From the NCBI GenBank assembly GCA_905250115.1, contig CAJNOI010000308.1, positions 16,209 through 80,208 of the forward strand: 64,000 bases of DNA, given 5' to 3'. The DNA comes from Adineta steineri. Its lineage: Eukaryota > Rotifera > Eurotatoria > Adinetida > Adinetidae. A model generated the notes under the pieces. That model saw only the letters and a list, made by a program, of their open reading frames with translations, did not search any database and was not told the origin of the DNA. A program made the translations under genes and the position numbers. Positions 23,004 to 35,469 of this stretch are shown here, piece by piece; within the stretch, counting starts at the first letter, position 1, and each line of letters opens with the position of its first letter.

Positions 23004-24344
23004 ATGTCTTTATTTGATACCCATCAAGAAGATACAGATGAAGAAGAAGATAATAATGTTCAAAAACAAGAACCAACTGATGGTGGTGATGATATTGCTT
23101 TTATAGCTAAATTAAAATCAAGTCGAACACTTGCTAGTATACTCAAAACTATTCATTTTGCTGATGTAAATTAATTTTTTTTTATTTATAATTAATACTT
23201 ACAGTTAATATCGTTCCTCATCTAATCTATTTAGGATGCTATATTTTGTGCATTGCCAACTGGTATAAAAATTATTGTGGAAGATAAACAATGTGTGCAA
23301 GGCAATGCATTTATTGATACACGTGTTTTTGAATCATATGAATTAACAAAGCAAGTTCGATTTCGATTCCATCTTGAAACTGTTCTTGTATAATCTATTT
23401 TCTTTTAACTATTTTTATTTTTTCATTACGGTTATTTATTTAGAATTGTTTAAATATTTTTGGTATTCCACTCGATCCTGTTACACATGAACCATTACCA
23501 ACAAATGTTGCTGTACAAATACATTATCGTGAAAATCAAACTCATCCATTGCAACTCTAGTAAATTATTTTTATTGATTAAAATTTGACAAAAAGAAAAT
23601 TTTGGATTTAATTTTTAAAGTTTAGAAGAAGAAGGTGTTATTACTGAATGTTTAATTAAAGTCTTAGATGATACAGATACAATTGATTTCGATTTTCAAA
23701 CAGAAAATGTTGTAACTAAAGTGGTTTTTAAAGTTAGAAAATTAATTTTTAAATAAATATCTTCAATGAATTTTTTATTTTATAGTCCAATGGATTTAAA
23801 GAAGCACTCAGTGAAATTGATCTTAAAGCTGATTGTAGATATCTCTTATGTATATATTAATTATTTCATTTTGTGTTATTTTTAAGGTATTGAATTAATA
23901 ATAACTCAAGATGTTCCACATTTTCGTCTTATTGCTAATGGATGTGGTGGTTGCACATCAGTTGATATAACCCAAGATTCACCTGTTATGGATACATTTT
24001 TATGTACAGAACCAGTACATAATCGGTGACATTTATTCTATATATATTTTTATATATTGAATTAATTTATTATTTAGATATAAAACTCAATTTTTTCAAT
24101 ATATCGTACGAGCATTATCAATTGCAAGTAAATTATCATTACGTATCGATGCTGCTGGTATTCTTTGTGCTCAATTTCTTATATATACTGAAAAAGATAA
24201 ACCATCACTTGTTGAATATTTTGTAAGTTTATATTAGAAAAATAAGATTTTTATTACTGATAAATTTAGTTTGGACCTGATGAAGAACTTAATGATATTG
24301 AAGATAATACACAAGCTAGTGATGTTGTTCTAATTGAAGATTAA
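23004..24344 (+). CDS. RAD1: RAD1, 9-1-1 checkpoint clamp subunit
   Basis: PCNA-like subunit of the RAD9-RAD1-HUS1 clamp loaded at damaged DNA to activate ATR signalling. From ATG 23004: an acidic N-terminus, then IAKLKSSRTLASILKTIHF, which matches the family (LxxILKAIHF). Next are GIKIIVEDKQCVQGNAFI, FRFHLETVLNCLNIFG, LLEEEGVITECLIKV, IDFDFQTENVVTKVV and PHFRLIANGCGG. The protein closes with SLVEYFFGPDEELNDIED and TAA 24342-24344. About eight short exons with good GT-AG sites. Order and spacing follow human RAD1 over the whole length, about 290 residues. Nuclear DNA-damage checkpoint role by family. Confidence 0.94.
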
Positions 24345-26085
24345 AAAGTTCTTATTATGTTATTATTGTAAAAAAAATTCTCTTCTTCTTTTTTTATTTT
24401 TCAAATAAAACAAACTGATAGAAAGTTATGATAAATATCAATCGTCATATTTATTTAGACAGAAGGTCGTTTCTAGAAAGGCAGTTGATTACAAGAAACC
24501 AGCAAATATTAAACATATGTAAGTAGAGTTCTGATAATTACTCCTTAGTCACATCTTCAGCATTCTTGGAACTGTTAAATTTCTATATGTATATATATTA
24601 TGTCACCCTTTCCGGCCGGATATTACCAAATGGCAAAATTTTACCGTAGAGAGGTGCGACCGACCGAAAAGCGTTAAACAACAAATTACTATTTTATTCT
24701 ATTCTAAATGAAACTTTTAATAACTTAAGATAAATTACTACGGCAAATGAACAATTACAATTTCAAAAAAACATCGGAAAGTACTACATGTAAATAATCA
24801 CAAGATTATGATAAGTCTTTTTTGTAATTGACATTTTTCAATCGAAAGAAGCATTATCTTATATTCTTGATGAACTTTTATCTGTTAATAGTGTGATTAA
24901 ATATTGATTTAAAACTAAAATGGTTATGACTTAGTTTTTGTTTGTTGAAATAGTTTTTTTTCTTCATTCCAAATAGAACATATTTAAAAGCGTTACTATG
25001 GAAATTACTTGATTAAACTTAACAACAAAATTCTTTTCGATCAAAAGCTATTAATGAATTGGTGACCTGAAGCATTTGCTTTTTAAAGTAGTAAATAATT
25101 CAAAACAAAAGAAAAAAATTGTCTGTGATATGATTTTTTTTAATATTCTTATTCAATTTTATTTCAATAAATAAAATATTTGATCAACTTAAAAAAATAT
25201 AAATAGTTTTCTTTCTCTTTTAGCTGTTTATTATATCGTTATTGTTATCTTATAACAATAACTATTTCTTATTCAAAGAACTAACTGGTATAGAATACAT
25301 TTAAAAAAGAAAAAACAAAAATGAAAGCGAAAATTTCTACTGGCATTATAATAGCTTAAGATGTTTGAAATTTCGTCAAAGAAACCTATTGTAGAGTTTT
25401 ATTTTTTTTTCTCTCTCTCCTATAATTTGATTTTATCATTTATAAACATATGACCTATAATTTTCAGTATTAAAAACAAGGACATTATCAACAACAACAA
25501 TAATAACAAAAAACTGTCAGTTATATTTTAAACACATTTTTTTTTTCTTCGTCAACAAACAATCGGATGGCAATAGTAATTTGAAGCCTCTTCGTAACCA
25601 CGATCATACGTTTCTTTTCTGATTAAAAAAGAAATGGTAATGCGGCTTTTTGTTTTCGACATACCACCACAATCTTTACGAACTTCAGATCAAATAAAAA
25701 TTCGTTTCGAAAAGAAAACAGTACTTCTTTAATATATATATATATATAAAGAAATAATGAATAGACTTAAAGTAATGTATTCAAATATAAAGAAAGAAAG
25801 AAAGCGAGAATTGTCTCATACACACACACACATGCATATTTGTAGGGTCGACAAAGTTCAACTTAAGTGAATTTCTTTGTTTTTTTTCAAACTACTTGTA
25901 AGTGTGAACGCCACTTGTGTCGGTAGCGCCTATTTCTCATTCTTTTCTTCTTCATTTTTTTTCTTCTTCTCTTTTTTTTGACGAAACCTACACAAGGTTG
26001 AACAAATATTTTTTTTCTTTTCTCTTGATTGTCGACATCATCATCATCATCATTTTGATGCTCTATTCTTTTTCTACAGTAGAAT
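24345..26085. other. Intergenic; simple repeats only
   Basis: 1.7 kb. Contains an AT palindrome at 25725-25753, a short CA run near 25820 and a small GC-richer island at about 24610-24675 without recognisable function. A TTTCTACAG acceptor at about 26072-26080 precedes the next ATG. Confidence 0.5.
25725..25753. repeat. Perfect AT palindrome
   Basis: TTCTTTA(TA)nTAAAGAA: a self-complementary hairpin built on a TA run. Confidence 0.7.
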
Positions 26086-27908
26086 ATGAGTTACGAGAAA
26101 TTCCGTCGTACTGGTGAATTATCTGACATTACAGTTATTGTCAACTCAACTGAATTTAAACTTCATAAATTTCCATTATTTGCTAAAAGTGATTATTTTA
26201 AAAAAGCTGTTGCATCATCAACAAGTTCTGCTGTTGTTGAACTTAAGAATTTTCCAGGTGGTGTTGATGTTTTTAATCAATTAGCAGATTACTTTTACTC
26301 AATTCCAATATCAATTGATCATAAAAATATTGTTCCACTTCGTTCAGCAGCTTGTTTTATTGAATGTGATACATTAGGTGCATTACTTGATGAACGTTTT
26401 GATAAAATTCTTGCTGTTGCACGAGCGAAATGTGATTCAGGTATTCCATTAGTATTACTTGAACAATGTGTTGGTGAATATCAACAATGGGCAAAACAAG
26501 CACATATTGTTGATAAATGTCTTGAAGCTATTCTTGAATCATTAATTCATGGTGCTAGTTCACAATTAAGTAAATCGGATCGTGAAATCATTACTCGTTT
26601 ACCACTTGAATGGGTTATTGAATTAATAAAATTATGTCCAACAGAAAGTAAACTTGCTTTACTTCCTTTCGCTAAACATTATTTAACTGCAAATGTACTT
26701 GAACAAAATCAAAATTTAAATCAATCTCATACGTCTCCTTCAACAACAACAACAACAACAACTACAACTACAGCTACAGAAAATACAACTGAACATCAAA
26801 GTGCATTTACACCTGTTGCACGAAAAGAAGATATACCATTAAAAACTGATGATGAAAAACGAGCAATACTTGATCAAATTGTTAAAGAATTAGGAAATAC
26901 ACTTGAACAATTACCACTTTCATGGCATAATGCTGCTTATGAAAAAGCAGTTGAGTTAAAATGTGAATGTGAACCAATATTATCATCATTTATTACACAA
27001 TCAATTCTTAGTTCATCTGATCTTGAAGATCATATGGAGAATATTTCTGATGATGTTATGACAAGATTATTAGAACGTGTTGTGAAACATAAAGAAGAAC
27101 ATACGAAAGATCCACATTTATTAGCAAGAGTAACTATTATTATATTACCGATATATATATATTTATAATATTATTTTTGTTTTCCTAGTTATCTTTATTA
27201 ATTGATTCATATATTGAACAACTTCGTCAACGAGGTACATTGACAAGTGAACAATTTTTTAAATTAGCATCATGTATACCAAAAGAACAACGTACTTCAC
27301 ATGATAGTCTTTTACTTGCACTTGATGATATTCTTAAAAACGGTTTGTTTAAATTATAAATTCTTTGTTTTCTTCTATTTTTCTTTTGTTTTGAAAACAA
27401 TATAGAAAAATCAACAGAAATGAGTAGTACGGAAAAAGAAGAATTACTTAATCAAATTGATTTTTCACGTGTTAATGAAGAAACTATTGCTGCATGTAAA
27501 AATAATAAACTTATTCCACAACATTTAATTACTGAAGCAGCATTAGCACTTTGTGCTAAATTAAGAGTTCAATTAGAAGAAACTGAAACTCGTCTACGTT
27601 CAGCTGAAAATGAATTAGCAAGATCTCGACCATCCTATACAAGTTCAAGTATAATGATTAATAATAAAAGAATTTTTCTATTTTAATATTATTTAGGTTA
27701 TCGTACTCGTCATTATGATGTACCAACACGTCATGCAAGTCGTACTCGTACAACATATACAAATAGTTATGAATTACCAATAAGTACTTCAGCTTATAGT
27801 TGCACAAAATATGATAGTGATAGTGATTTAGAACATGTTATACCATCGAAATATCTTGGCTCGAATTTAATTGGTCGATATGGTACTTATTCTAGCTATC
27901 GTTATTAA
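26086..27908 (+). CDS. BTB/POZ-NPH3 domain protein (plant NPH3/RPT2 type)
   Basis: About 550 residues in four exons: 26086-27130, 27190-27343, 27406-27649 and 27697-27908; ATG follows a TTTCTACAG acceptor. The N-terminal BTB domain reads GELSDITVIVNSTEFKLHKF then PLFAKSDYF, and ELKNFPGGVDVFNQLADYFY, ISIDHKNIVPLRSAA. These match the BTB of plant NPH3/RPT2 proteins (FxLHKFPLLSKS, FPGGxExFELxAKFCY, NIVxLRCAAEYL). Downstream the NPH3-domain blocks also occur in order: LPLEWVIELIKLCP, LLIDSYIEQLR...FFKLASCIPKEQR, SHDSLLLALDDILK, then KLIPQHLITEAALALCAKLR and a coiled coil LEETETRLRSAENEL. In plants such proteins are blue-light/auxin signalling adaptors, probably for CUL3 ligases. Here a CUL3-adaptor role is inference. 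A (Thr)n tract at about 26742-26777 is lineage-specific. The conserved C-terminal plant YREEF-like motif is not seen. Confidence 0.82.
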
Positions 27909-29371
27909 AAAATAAACCAAAACAAATATCTTCTTCTTCTTCTGTGTGCCTGTGTGTGATTTTTGTGTGTATAGATTGATTAGACAAATGAATACATAAT
28001 TTTTATCTAACAACTTTTTTTGTTTTTTACTCTATATTTTCGTTTAATATGATATGAATTTTATTTTTATGCATTTTTTGTTTCATGATCATATTTCTAT
28101 CTTCATTTTTTTCCTCTCTCTATTTGTTTTTTTATGGTGATGAAAATCGTGCATATTCAAAAAAGATGACTATTAATATTATCAATCTTTCTTATTCTCC
28201 AATGAATTTATATAGATTGTAGTTATTTCTTTTTAAGAAAAATAAAGAATTAAACAAGAACTTTACCTATTGTTCTAAACTCATATACATATATATGAAT
28301 GAATTGTAATTTTTTCGTAGGATTGATGCGAAAAACTAAAACTCTTAATTGATAAATCACTGATGAAACGTATGTCTGCATTTTGTCATGTGCTATGCTG
28401 TAGTGTCAGTGAGCTATATCTTTTGTTTCTCTTTTCTTTCTCATTTCTCGTACAGGTAACATATATGATATATATACGTATATTTCCTTCTTATCGTGCA
28501 GAGGTCATAAATATATGAAATTTTACATCTGCTTGTATTTTCCAAACGTTCTCTTCTGATAGCGTTCAAGTATTTTTCCTTTACCAGTATATACGTTGGA
28601 GCGTTTTAGTTTCGATTCGTCAGATTGATTCTCTAGCTAACATGTTAACTTCTCGCGAACGACAAGAAGTAGACGGCTGATTTTTTTAGTAATTATACAG
28701 CTCTGAGATTAATATTCATAGTGGAAGTGGATGAACTGTTTAGAAATTGTTAGCGACAAGATTAACAAGAAGTAAGTAAAACTTGAAAAGTATCGTTTTC
28801 TTTTTCAACAAAGAGAAAAGCTATTCATAAGAATTTTTTCTATCAATTTATTTTCCATTCAAAGATCTTGTTTTTGGATACCTTCCTGTTTCTGCAGGTC
28901 ACAGCCAACGAAAGAAAATTAAAAAAATAAGGTAATTTTATACGAAAACGAATACATTTTTCGTAATAATGTATCTGAAGTGAATGAATACGGATAGAAA
29001 GACTATTCATTATATTTTAAGAGATTAACGCTCATTTTATTAGTAGAAATCATCTATCTTGAATAATTAAAGTAAATCTATAGTTTGACATATATATATA
29101 TATATGTGTCAAAAGAATTACTAATAACATAAGAATAAAATACGATACGATTTTTATTTGATTTATCAGAGATATATTTCATTATTCCTCCATTTAATCT
29201 CGAGTTTTATTGGTCGAATTAGTACACGAATTATGTAATATATTAATGACCTCAAATCATTTGACTTCTTTACATTATGATAAAGATTATCTGTTGAAAT
29301 GAGTTATTATATAAAAATATGTGTCATCTTTATTTTTTTAGATATTTGAATATCAATAAAATTATCTAAAA
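27909..29371. other. Intergenic; AT hairpin only
   Basis: 3' flank of the BTB-NPH3 gene and 5' flank of the next gene. An AT palindrome sits at 29084-29113 and a TTTTTTTAG acceptor at about 29340, just upstream of the next ATG. No other gene seen. Confidence 0.5.
29084..29113. repeat. AT palindrome TTTGACA(TA)nTGTGTCAAA
   Basis: Self-complementary stretch able to form a hairpin; near-perfect (one extra GT). Confidence 0.65.
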
Positions 29372-31272
29372 ATGAGCAAAAGATTTCGATGTGGTCGTTT
29401 AATGTTTGGTAGAAATGGTAAAGTAAGAAAAATGAATCTTGCACGTGGTGGTGGTACTCGTTTTTGTGAATGGAATAACACTGATATGAATTTCAAAGAT
29501 GTTCATCAAAGTCTTTTGAATATTTTTAACATACGTAAATTAATAGAAAATAATTTTTAAATTTCATTTCTCTTATTGATTTTAACAGAAGCTACCAAAT
29601 TTAAAACATCATTATATGATTTTCAACTTAAACGATTAGATGTCAATCAATATAACACATTTTCCGAATATATACAAAAATATGGACTTAGTTGTAATAG
29701 TACTGTCGTTTATCTTTGCACTCAGAAAGGTTCTATTCTTGTCTTTGGTTTTCGTTTATTTTTATTTCATTTTTTTCTGTCGTTTTAAGCTAACAATCAA
29801 CAAGTTAATAATCAACCAGATATACAAACACAACCAAACAAAAAAAATCAACGAAAGAGAAAAGCACGTGCTGATAGGATGACACTAAAAATCGAAGAAA
29901 TGTAAATCAATAATCCTGAATAATATATATTTTTTTAATGATAATTTATTTTATTAGGAAACCTTTAGTAACGGAAACTACTCCACGTGCTATAACATGG
30001 AATCAATACGAGCCTGTTCTCAAAATTGAATTAGATGATGATGATAATGATGAAGAAGAAAATCATCAGTATGATTTGACTTTCTTTTTTTTGGAAAACA
30101 AAATTTATTTTTTCTAGAACATCATCGAATAATACATATGCAGGTTATTCATTTAAAGAATCAAGTAATACTTTAATGATGATTGTTTGGGAATTTATTA
30201 GTGATAATAGTTTTGATCAAATCTTAATACAATTATTTGAATATACTTGTTCCGTTCAAGGTTATGTATGTTTAACAATTGATCCATTAAAACAAAAAAT
30301 GTCATTATTACATGAAAATATTCAATCAATTGACAAAGCAGATATTGAATGGCATTCTCATAGTTTAGATAATATTAATAATATTTGTAAATCAATAAAA
30401 AAATTACTTGGCGAGAATATGGATAAATTTGGACCGAATGAAATATATTCAACATTTAATGAAAAATTTTCTCAGTTTCATGACAACTTAAAGGTATTTA
30501 TATGTTAAGAAAAAAGAGAACGATGAGGGTATAGTTGTCTAAAATAAGATTTTTATTTTATTGAAATATTAAACGAACAAATAGTAAGATTTGCTAATTA
30601 TGCTTTTTTTTACTTAGATATTACGCCACCAATGGTATGAATTTGTTAAAGTCTATAATGGATCCAGTGAACATTTGCCTCCGTCGATTCATTCAGTTGA
30701 GTCAATTATACCAACAGTACCTCATTCAGATAATCAATCTACATTGGAAGAACATCCTGAAATAATTTCTCAAATGAAGCAAGAAAAAGATGCTTTATTT
30801 AAACGTGTAAACAAAGTTTAAGTATCAATTTATTTATATTTCATTCTACTTTATTTAGGCGTTACAACGCTTAAAAGACTTATTAAACATTGTTAATGAT
30901 TTACATTTATCAACAGTTAGCAGTTCAATTATATCAATAATAGATGAAATAAAGTCGATTCGATCAAATCTAGATTTGGCAGATCACCAATCAATAGTTG
31001 ATGTACAAAGAGCGATTGCCTCTATAAAAAAACGACTTGCTAGCAACTTTAAGCCAGAAACTTTCACACAATTGACACATACCAATTTTCGTCTAATTAA
31101 ACATGCATACACGAGAACGTTACGACCAATACGTTACATAGTTAAAACGCTTACAAGATATGAATCAAAAACTTCAAATTTGCCTTCATCGCCAATGCCA
31201 GTAATCGTTGAAGATGAATTAGAACAGGAAAATTTAGAAGATGATGATTACGATCCAAATGAAGATGCATGA
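29372..31272 (+). CDS. Unknown protein with N-terminal Cys/Arg-rich module and helical body
   Basis: Spliced plus-strand gene from ATG 29372 to TGA 31270-31272, about 500 residues. The first 100 residues (KRFRCGRLMFGRNGKVRKMN, LARGGGTRFCEW, then SLYDFQLKRLDVNQYNTFSE and CNSTVVYLCTQK) form a compact module that resembles ubiquitin-like N-terminal regions seen in some HECT/G2E3-like animal proteins; this is recollection, not a proven match. A basic patch (KKNQRKRKARADR) and an acidic patch (DDDDNDEEEN) follow. The rest is helical (for example LHLSTVSSSIISIIDEIKSI) with an acidic C-terminus. Exon joins at about 29537/29590, 29729/29790, 29900/29958, 30058/30118, 30493/30618 and 30809/30860 keep the frame. 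Probably nuclear from the basic patch. No catalytic motif visible. Confidence 0.6.
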
Positions 31273-31706
31273 TATTCGAAAAAGTAAATGGTGACTATTC
31301 TGTAAACGTAGATTAATTACAGTACTGTTTCATATTTAGTCGATTTGAATCTTTTTGATTGTTTTTGTATTTCAAGTTTTGTATGAAATTTATGAACATG
31401 AAAATAAATGAAAATCCAAGGATATTTTTTCTATGCAGGAGTTAATCTTGATATTGAAAGCAAATCTATGAGATGTTTATTTGTGTTTATGAGCTGGCTG
31501 ATTAGACATTTGATAATTGTTCATCGATTTAACAGAAAAATGCTCGATAAATTCATATCAAGATATTTAAAGTTTTTAAAATTTTGACATAACAAAAACT
31601 TAGATTGCACGAATATATCGATGCGACAAAACAAAATGAACATAGAAATCCTAATCGGAATACACTTTAGTTATATAATACAAAAAAAATTAAACTAATT
31701 GAAAAA
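31273..31706. other. Convergent 3' spacer, nothing identified
   Basis: Holds the 3' ends of the unknown gene (plus) and NCBP3 (minus), with an AATAAA-like signal near 31404. No other feature. Confidence 0.5.
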
Positions 31707-33323
31707 TTATCGTCGATTACGTCGTTTTCTTTCAAGAATTTGTCGAGCATCAGTTACAGGTTTTGATTCTTCATCGTCAGGATGATCACTAAAGAAGAAA
31801 ATAATTAAAATAATTTATTTTTATAGAATAAATTCATACTCGGTATTTGATTTAGATGTTTCATCAACTTTCGATTTTGAATCTCGTCGAGTTTTAGCAG
31901 CAGAATCCATAGTTACAGTAAAATGTGTTTTTTCTTTGCGTCGTCGTTCTTCTTCGTCGTCATCCTTACTCCATGATCGTCTTCGTTGTCGTTTAGATCT
32001 ATGATCTCCTTCATAATCATCTTCTTCATCTTTAGTTGCTGAGATTTTTTCTGGCGGAAGAACAACAGTAAATTTAACTTTAGCATCTGGTGTATTATCT
32101 TCCGGTGCTAATGGTATTTCTTCGACGATATCACTCGATGTGACTGTTGGATCATTTGATTTAATAACAGTAAAATCTCGAAATTTGTTAGGTTTCATTG
32201 CATTTAATGAACGTTTTTTAGAACGAGATATAAGACCAGTCATATTACTAAAATAAAATTCAAATTCATATGCAAAAACAAACAAATATTTCGTTTTTTA
32301 CTTATAATTTGGATTTCCATATTGTCGATAATATTCTGATTGATTTTCTGCGCCACGTACTTTTCGATCGTCAAGTGTTGTATATCGAATATATAATTTA
32401 ATAGTTGATTCTGGTTTATCATCTTTTTGAAAACTTCCTTCACGCCAATGACCAGGCGGAAGCGCAACATCAGCTGAATTATTTTCTCTATCATTTGATG
32501 ATAATGATGATGCTTTTCGTTTATTTAAACGCATAGCATGATCATAATTAACAGGTCGTCGATGAGATATAGTTGGACCAGGTATAGTTTTTATTGCAAG
32601 CAGATGTATTGGTGTTAATGTATCATACCAGAAGATATTACATGAATGATCACAAACCCATTCAATACCAATTGGTTTAAATTCTTCAAAACAATTGAAA
32701 ATTTCTTGTGTACTCATATTAGTTACACCACGAATATAAAGAGATTCAGGACGTGAGTTACCACTCAGCGATGATAATGTACGAAAATCTTCAATTGTTA
32801 AATTTAAACTAAAATGAATAGAATGATTTAAATGTAGGTAATAAATCATATTATATATAATTACCTTTCCAAAATATCTTTCATTTTTTCTTCTAATAAT
32901 TCAATCGATGCTAATTGATCTGTAGTTGGTAATTCATAATATTTCTCATCCTAAATGAAATATAAATATGTGACTATATATATGAAAAACACTTTTTCTG
33001 TACATACAACTGGAATTGCTTCTACATGATGAGTATCAGGTCCATCACGAATATATACTTTGCGCTTCTATTTAAAAAACAATCAATAGATTAGAAAGCA
33101 TTTTTTGTATATTTAAACAAACCTCAATAACAACTAATGATGGTACTTCTTCTGTTTTATCATCAGTGTTTTCCTGTTGTTTTTGTTTCTGAACAACATC
33201 TATAGTTGGAACTGTTGATTGTTCTTCTACTTGTAGATTTGTTTCATCAGTATCCATTAATTGTATTTCTTCTTCGAGATCATATGGTTCGGGTTGTGAA
33301 GTGGTAAGAATATCGAGTGACAT
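31707..33323 (-). CDS. NCBP3: NCBP3-like nuclear cap-binding/mRNA export protein
   Basis: Alternative cap-binding subunit (ELG/C17orf85 family) that works with NCBP1 in mRNA export. ATG 33323 opens an acidic N-terminus. KRKVYIRDG and ELLEEKMKD follow. The RRM-like core then reads SLYIRGVTNMSTQEIFNCFE, with IGIEWVCDHSCNIFWYD; in human NCBP3 the cap-stacking motif is WLDD, so here it is WVCD. The C-terminal half is low complexity, with an Arg/Ser/Asp/Glu-rich region (HRSKRQRRRSWSKDDDEEE) typical of the family and a short RKRRNRR end at 31707. Introns at about 31840/31790, 32250/32300, 32811/32868 and in the N-terminal part. Only 45 bp separate its ATG from the CIAO3 stop, with a TTTATTCCAG acceptor in between, so it is probably the downstream gene of a two-gene operon. 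Confidence 0.85.
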
Positions 33324-33368
33324 TTTGATTCTTATTTATCTGGAATAAATAAACAAAACAAAAATAAA
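33324..33368 (-). promoter_or_regulatory. Putative trans-splice acceptor between CIAO3 and NCBP3
   Basis: On the minus strand the 45-bp spacer reads as a T-rich tract ending TTTATTCCAG, then ATAAATAAGAATCAAA before the NCBP3 ATG. There is no room for a separate promoter, so a spliced-leader acceptor is the simplest reading. Confidence 0.5.
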
Positions 33369-35122
33369 TTACCATTTCAAATGAAAAGCATTCGCGGAAT
33401 TTTTCTCAATCGGCCGATATTCAGTATATAATGGAATAGAATTTTCTTCTTCTATTCGTAAATCTAATGGTTGATCAAGATGCGGTAATGTTTCGTATAT
33501 ATGTCGAACATCGTCAAGAGTAACATCACTACTACGTATTTGTCCACCACCATTAATACACCCTGATGGACATGCCATAATTTCGACAAAATCATATTCA
33601 CATTTTTTTCGTTTTAATTTTTGTACGATATTTTGAATATTTCGAAAACCATATGCATAAGCAAAACGAAGTTGAATTTCTCCACCAACTGTCAAGACTG
33701 TTTCACGAAAATCTTGATTTCTATTTTACAAAAACAAAAATATATAAAATTATTTTTAAAATAATATAGAAATATATTTATACTTAGTCACTTTAAATTC
33801 TAATGGTGTATCATTCATATCAATATTAAATAATTCTTTAGCAGCAGAGCGAAATACATAATCTAGATAACCACCGGAACCACTACCACGATGTGTAAGA
33901 ATCATCTGATCATTTTCATCTTTCATTGAATATCTATTCATATCAATTTAAAATGAATTAAAAGAAAAATAAATATAAACTTACGGTTTATCATAATCAA
34001 GTTCCGATGTAGATTGTGCATCGAATTCTTCTTCGGTAAGCCATTTTTCAAATTCACCTAAATTAATAGATCTATTAATCTTTCGATCTAATTTCGTTTT
34101 TTTCTTCATACCTGTTGATATAACACAATCAATATCATATTGTTCTCGTTGTTCATTATAAAAATCTTGTCTTGATGCTTCAAGTTTTTTATCATAACAT
34201 GGTTGAATTGATACATGATAAATATTAAGATTTTGATTTTGTTTAACTAATGAACCAAGAATTTGCTGTGGTGATTTAACTTTACTTATGTATGGAATAA
34301 TATATTCGCCTTGAGTTTTTTCAGCATAACAAATCCAACCTGGACATTCCGAAGTAAGTAATGGTAAATTTTGACGATTATTTTGAAATCGTTTCATAAA
34401 TTCATTCTTGATTTCAATCAATGCAAAATTTCGTGCATATGCTATATCATAAACATAATCAATATTTAATCTATAAGATGTAAATTAATAAATTATTTAA
34501 TTGAAACAAAATTCTAATACTTTGTTTTCAAAAATGATGTTACTCGTCGTGCACATGTTAATCCATCAAGTTTATATCTAGCAGCAAGTGATGCAAGACT
34601 TTGTGATGAAATTGATATAATTATTAGTTTTTTATTTGGATCCTAAATGAATATATATATTTATTGGTTAATTCTAAAATAGAGTTTAATATATACGTTT
34701 TGATCGAATGTTTGATTAAGTTTAATAATACGTTGTGCTTCACGATAATCTTGTTGATCAATTAAAATACTTTCTGCTGATGTTATACAACCACTACATG
34801 CTAAACAATCATTCAATGTTATTTTGGCAATTTTTGGTGCTGATTCTTCTTCAACTTTCTATAAAATATCAACATAAAATATTAACATAGAAAATAAAAA
34901 TAAATATTTCTACAATAGATTTTTTTGTACGTAATTTAATAAGACCATCATCATTACTTTCAGCAAGTTTTGTTTGCATAGGTATTATACATTGCTAAAA
35001 TGATTAGAACCGATTAATTAATATGTATATATATGAAAATGAATTCGAAATACTTGTGATGGACCAATAAAATCATCTAAATCAGTTAATTGAAGAGCAC
35101 CGGAGAAATTTTTTGTAATCAT
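33369..35122 (-). CDS. CIAO3: CIAO3/NARFL, cytosolic iron-sulfur assembly factor
   Basis: Hydrogenase-like member of the cytosolic Fe-S assembly (CIA) machinery that links early scaffold steps to the CIA targeting complex. From ATG 35122: [18 protein letters not shown] with a single Cys soon after, then the N-terminal cluster motif [14 protein letters not shown]. The C-terminal cluster ligands are in [28 protein letters not shown] and [15 protein letters not shown]. The end FHLKW conforms to the aromatic C-terminal tail expected for CIA targeting. All eight family cysteines appear to be kept. Seven to nine exons, about 470 residues. Downstream NCBP3 is 45 bp away on the same strand; the upstream neighbour is 347 bp away. 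Confidence 0.93.
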
Positions 35123-35469
35123 TAATAGATAATAACAAAATTTTCAATGAAATAAAATAGTAAAGTGATTGTTCTATTTAATTTAGCCAAGACCTAGCTA
35201 CTCATTCGTTAATTATCCTCAGCAAATGAATAACATAATTTTCAATATAATAGATGGCGTAGGTATCAAACAGACTTGATTGCAGATTGAAATATTTATT
35301 TAAAACGAGAAACTGTAAGATTTTAATTATAAAAATTTTACAAAATGAAAAACGCGTAGATACAAACAAACACAAATAAGAATTATGATTTCTATAGTAT
35401 ATATTTAGGAACTATGTTACGAGTTTAATTTTAAAATTGAAAAATAAATGTTTAGAGAATAAAGTTTTA
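35123..35469. other. Spacer upstream of CIAO3, nothing identified
   Basis: Between the APP1-like stop and the CIAO3 start on the same strand. Long enough for a promoter; no specific site recognised. Confidence 0.5.

Noticed and set aside
24600-24680. GC-richer island, considered as a tRNA or small RNA gene
   Set aside because: No cloverleaf, no A/B box pair and no flanking T-run that I could fit.
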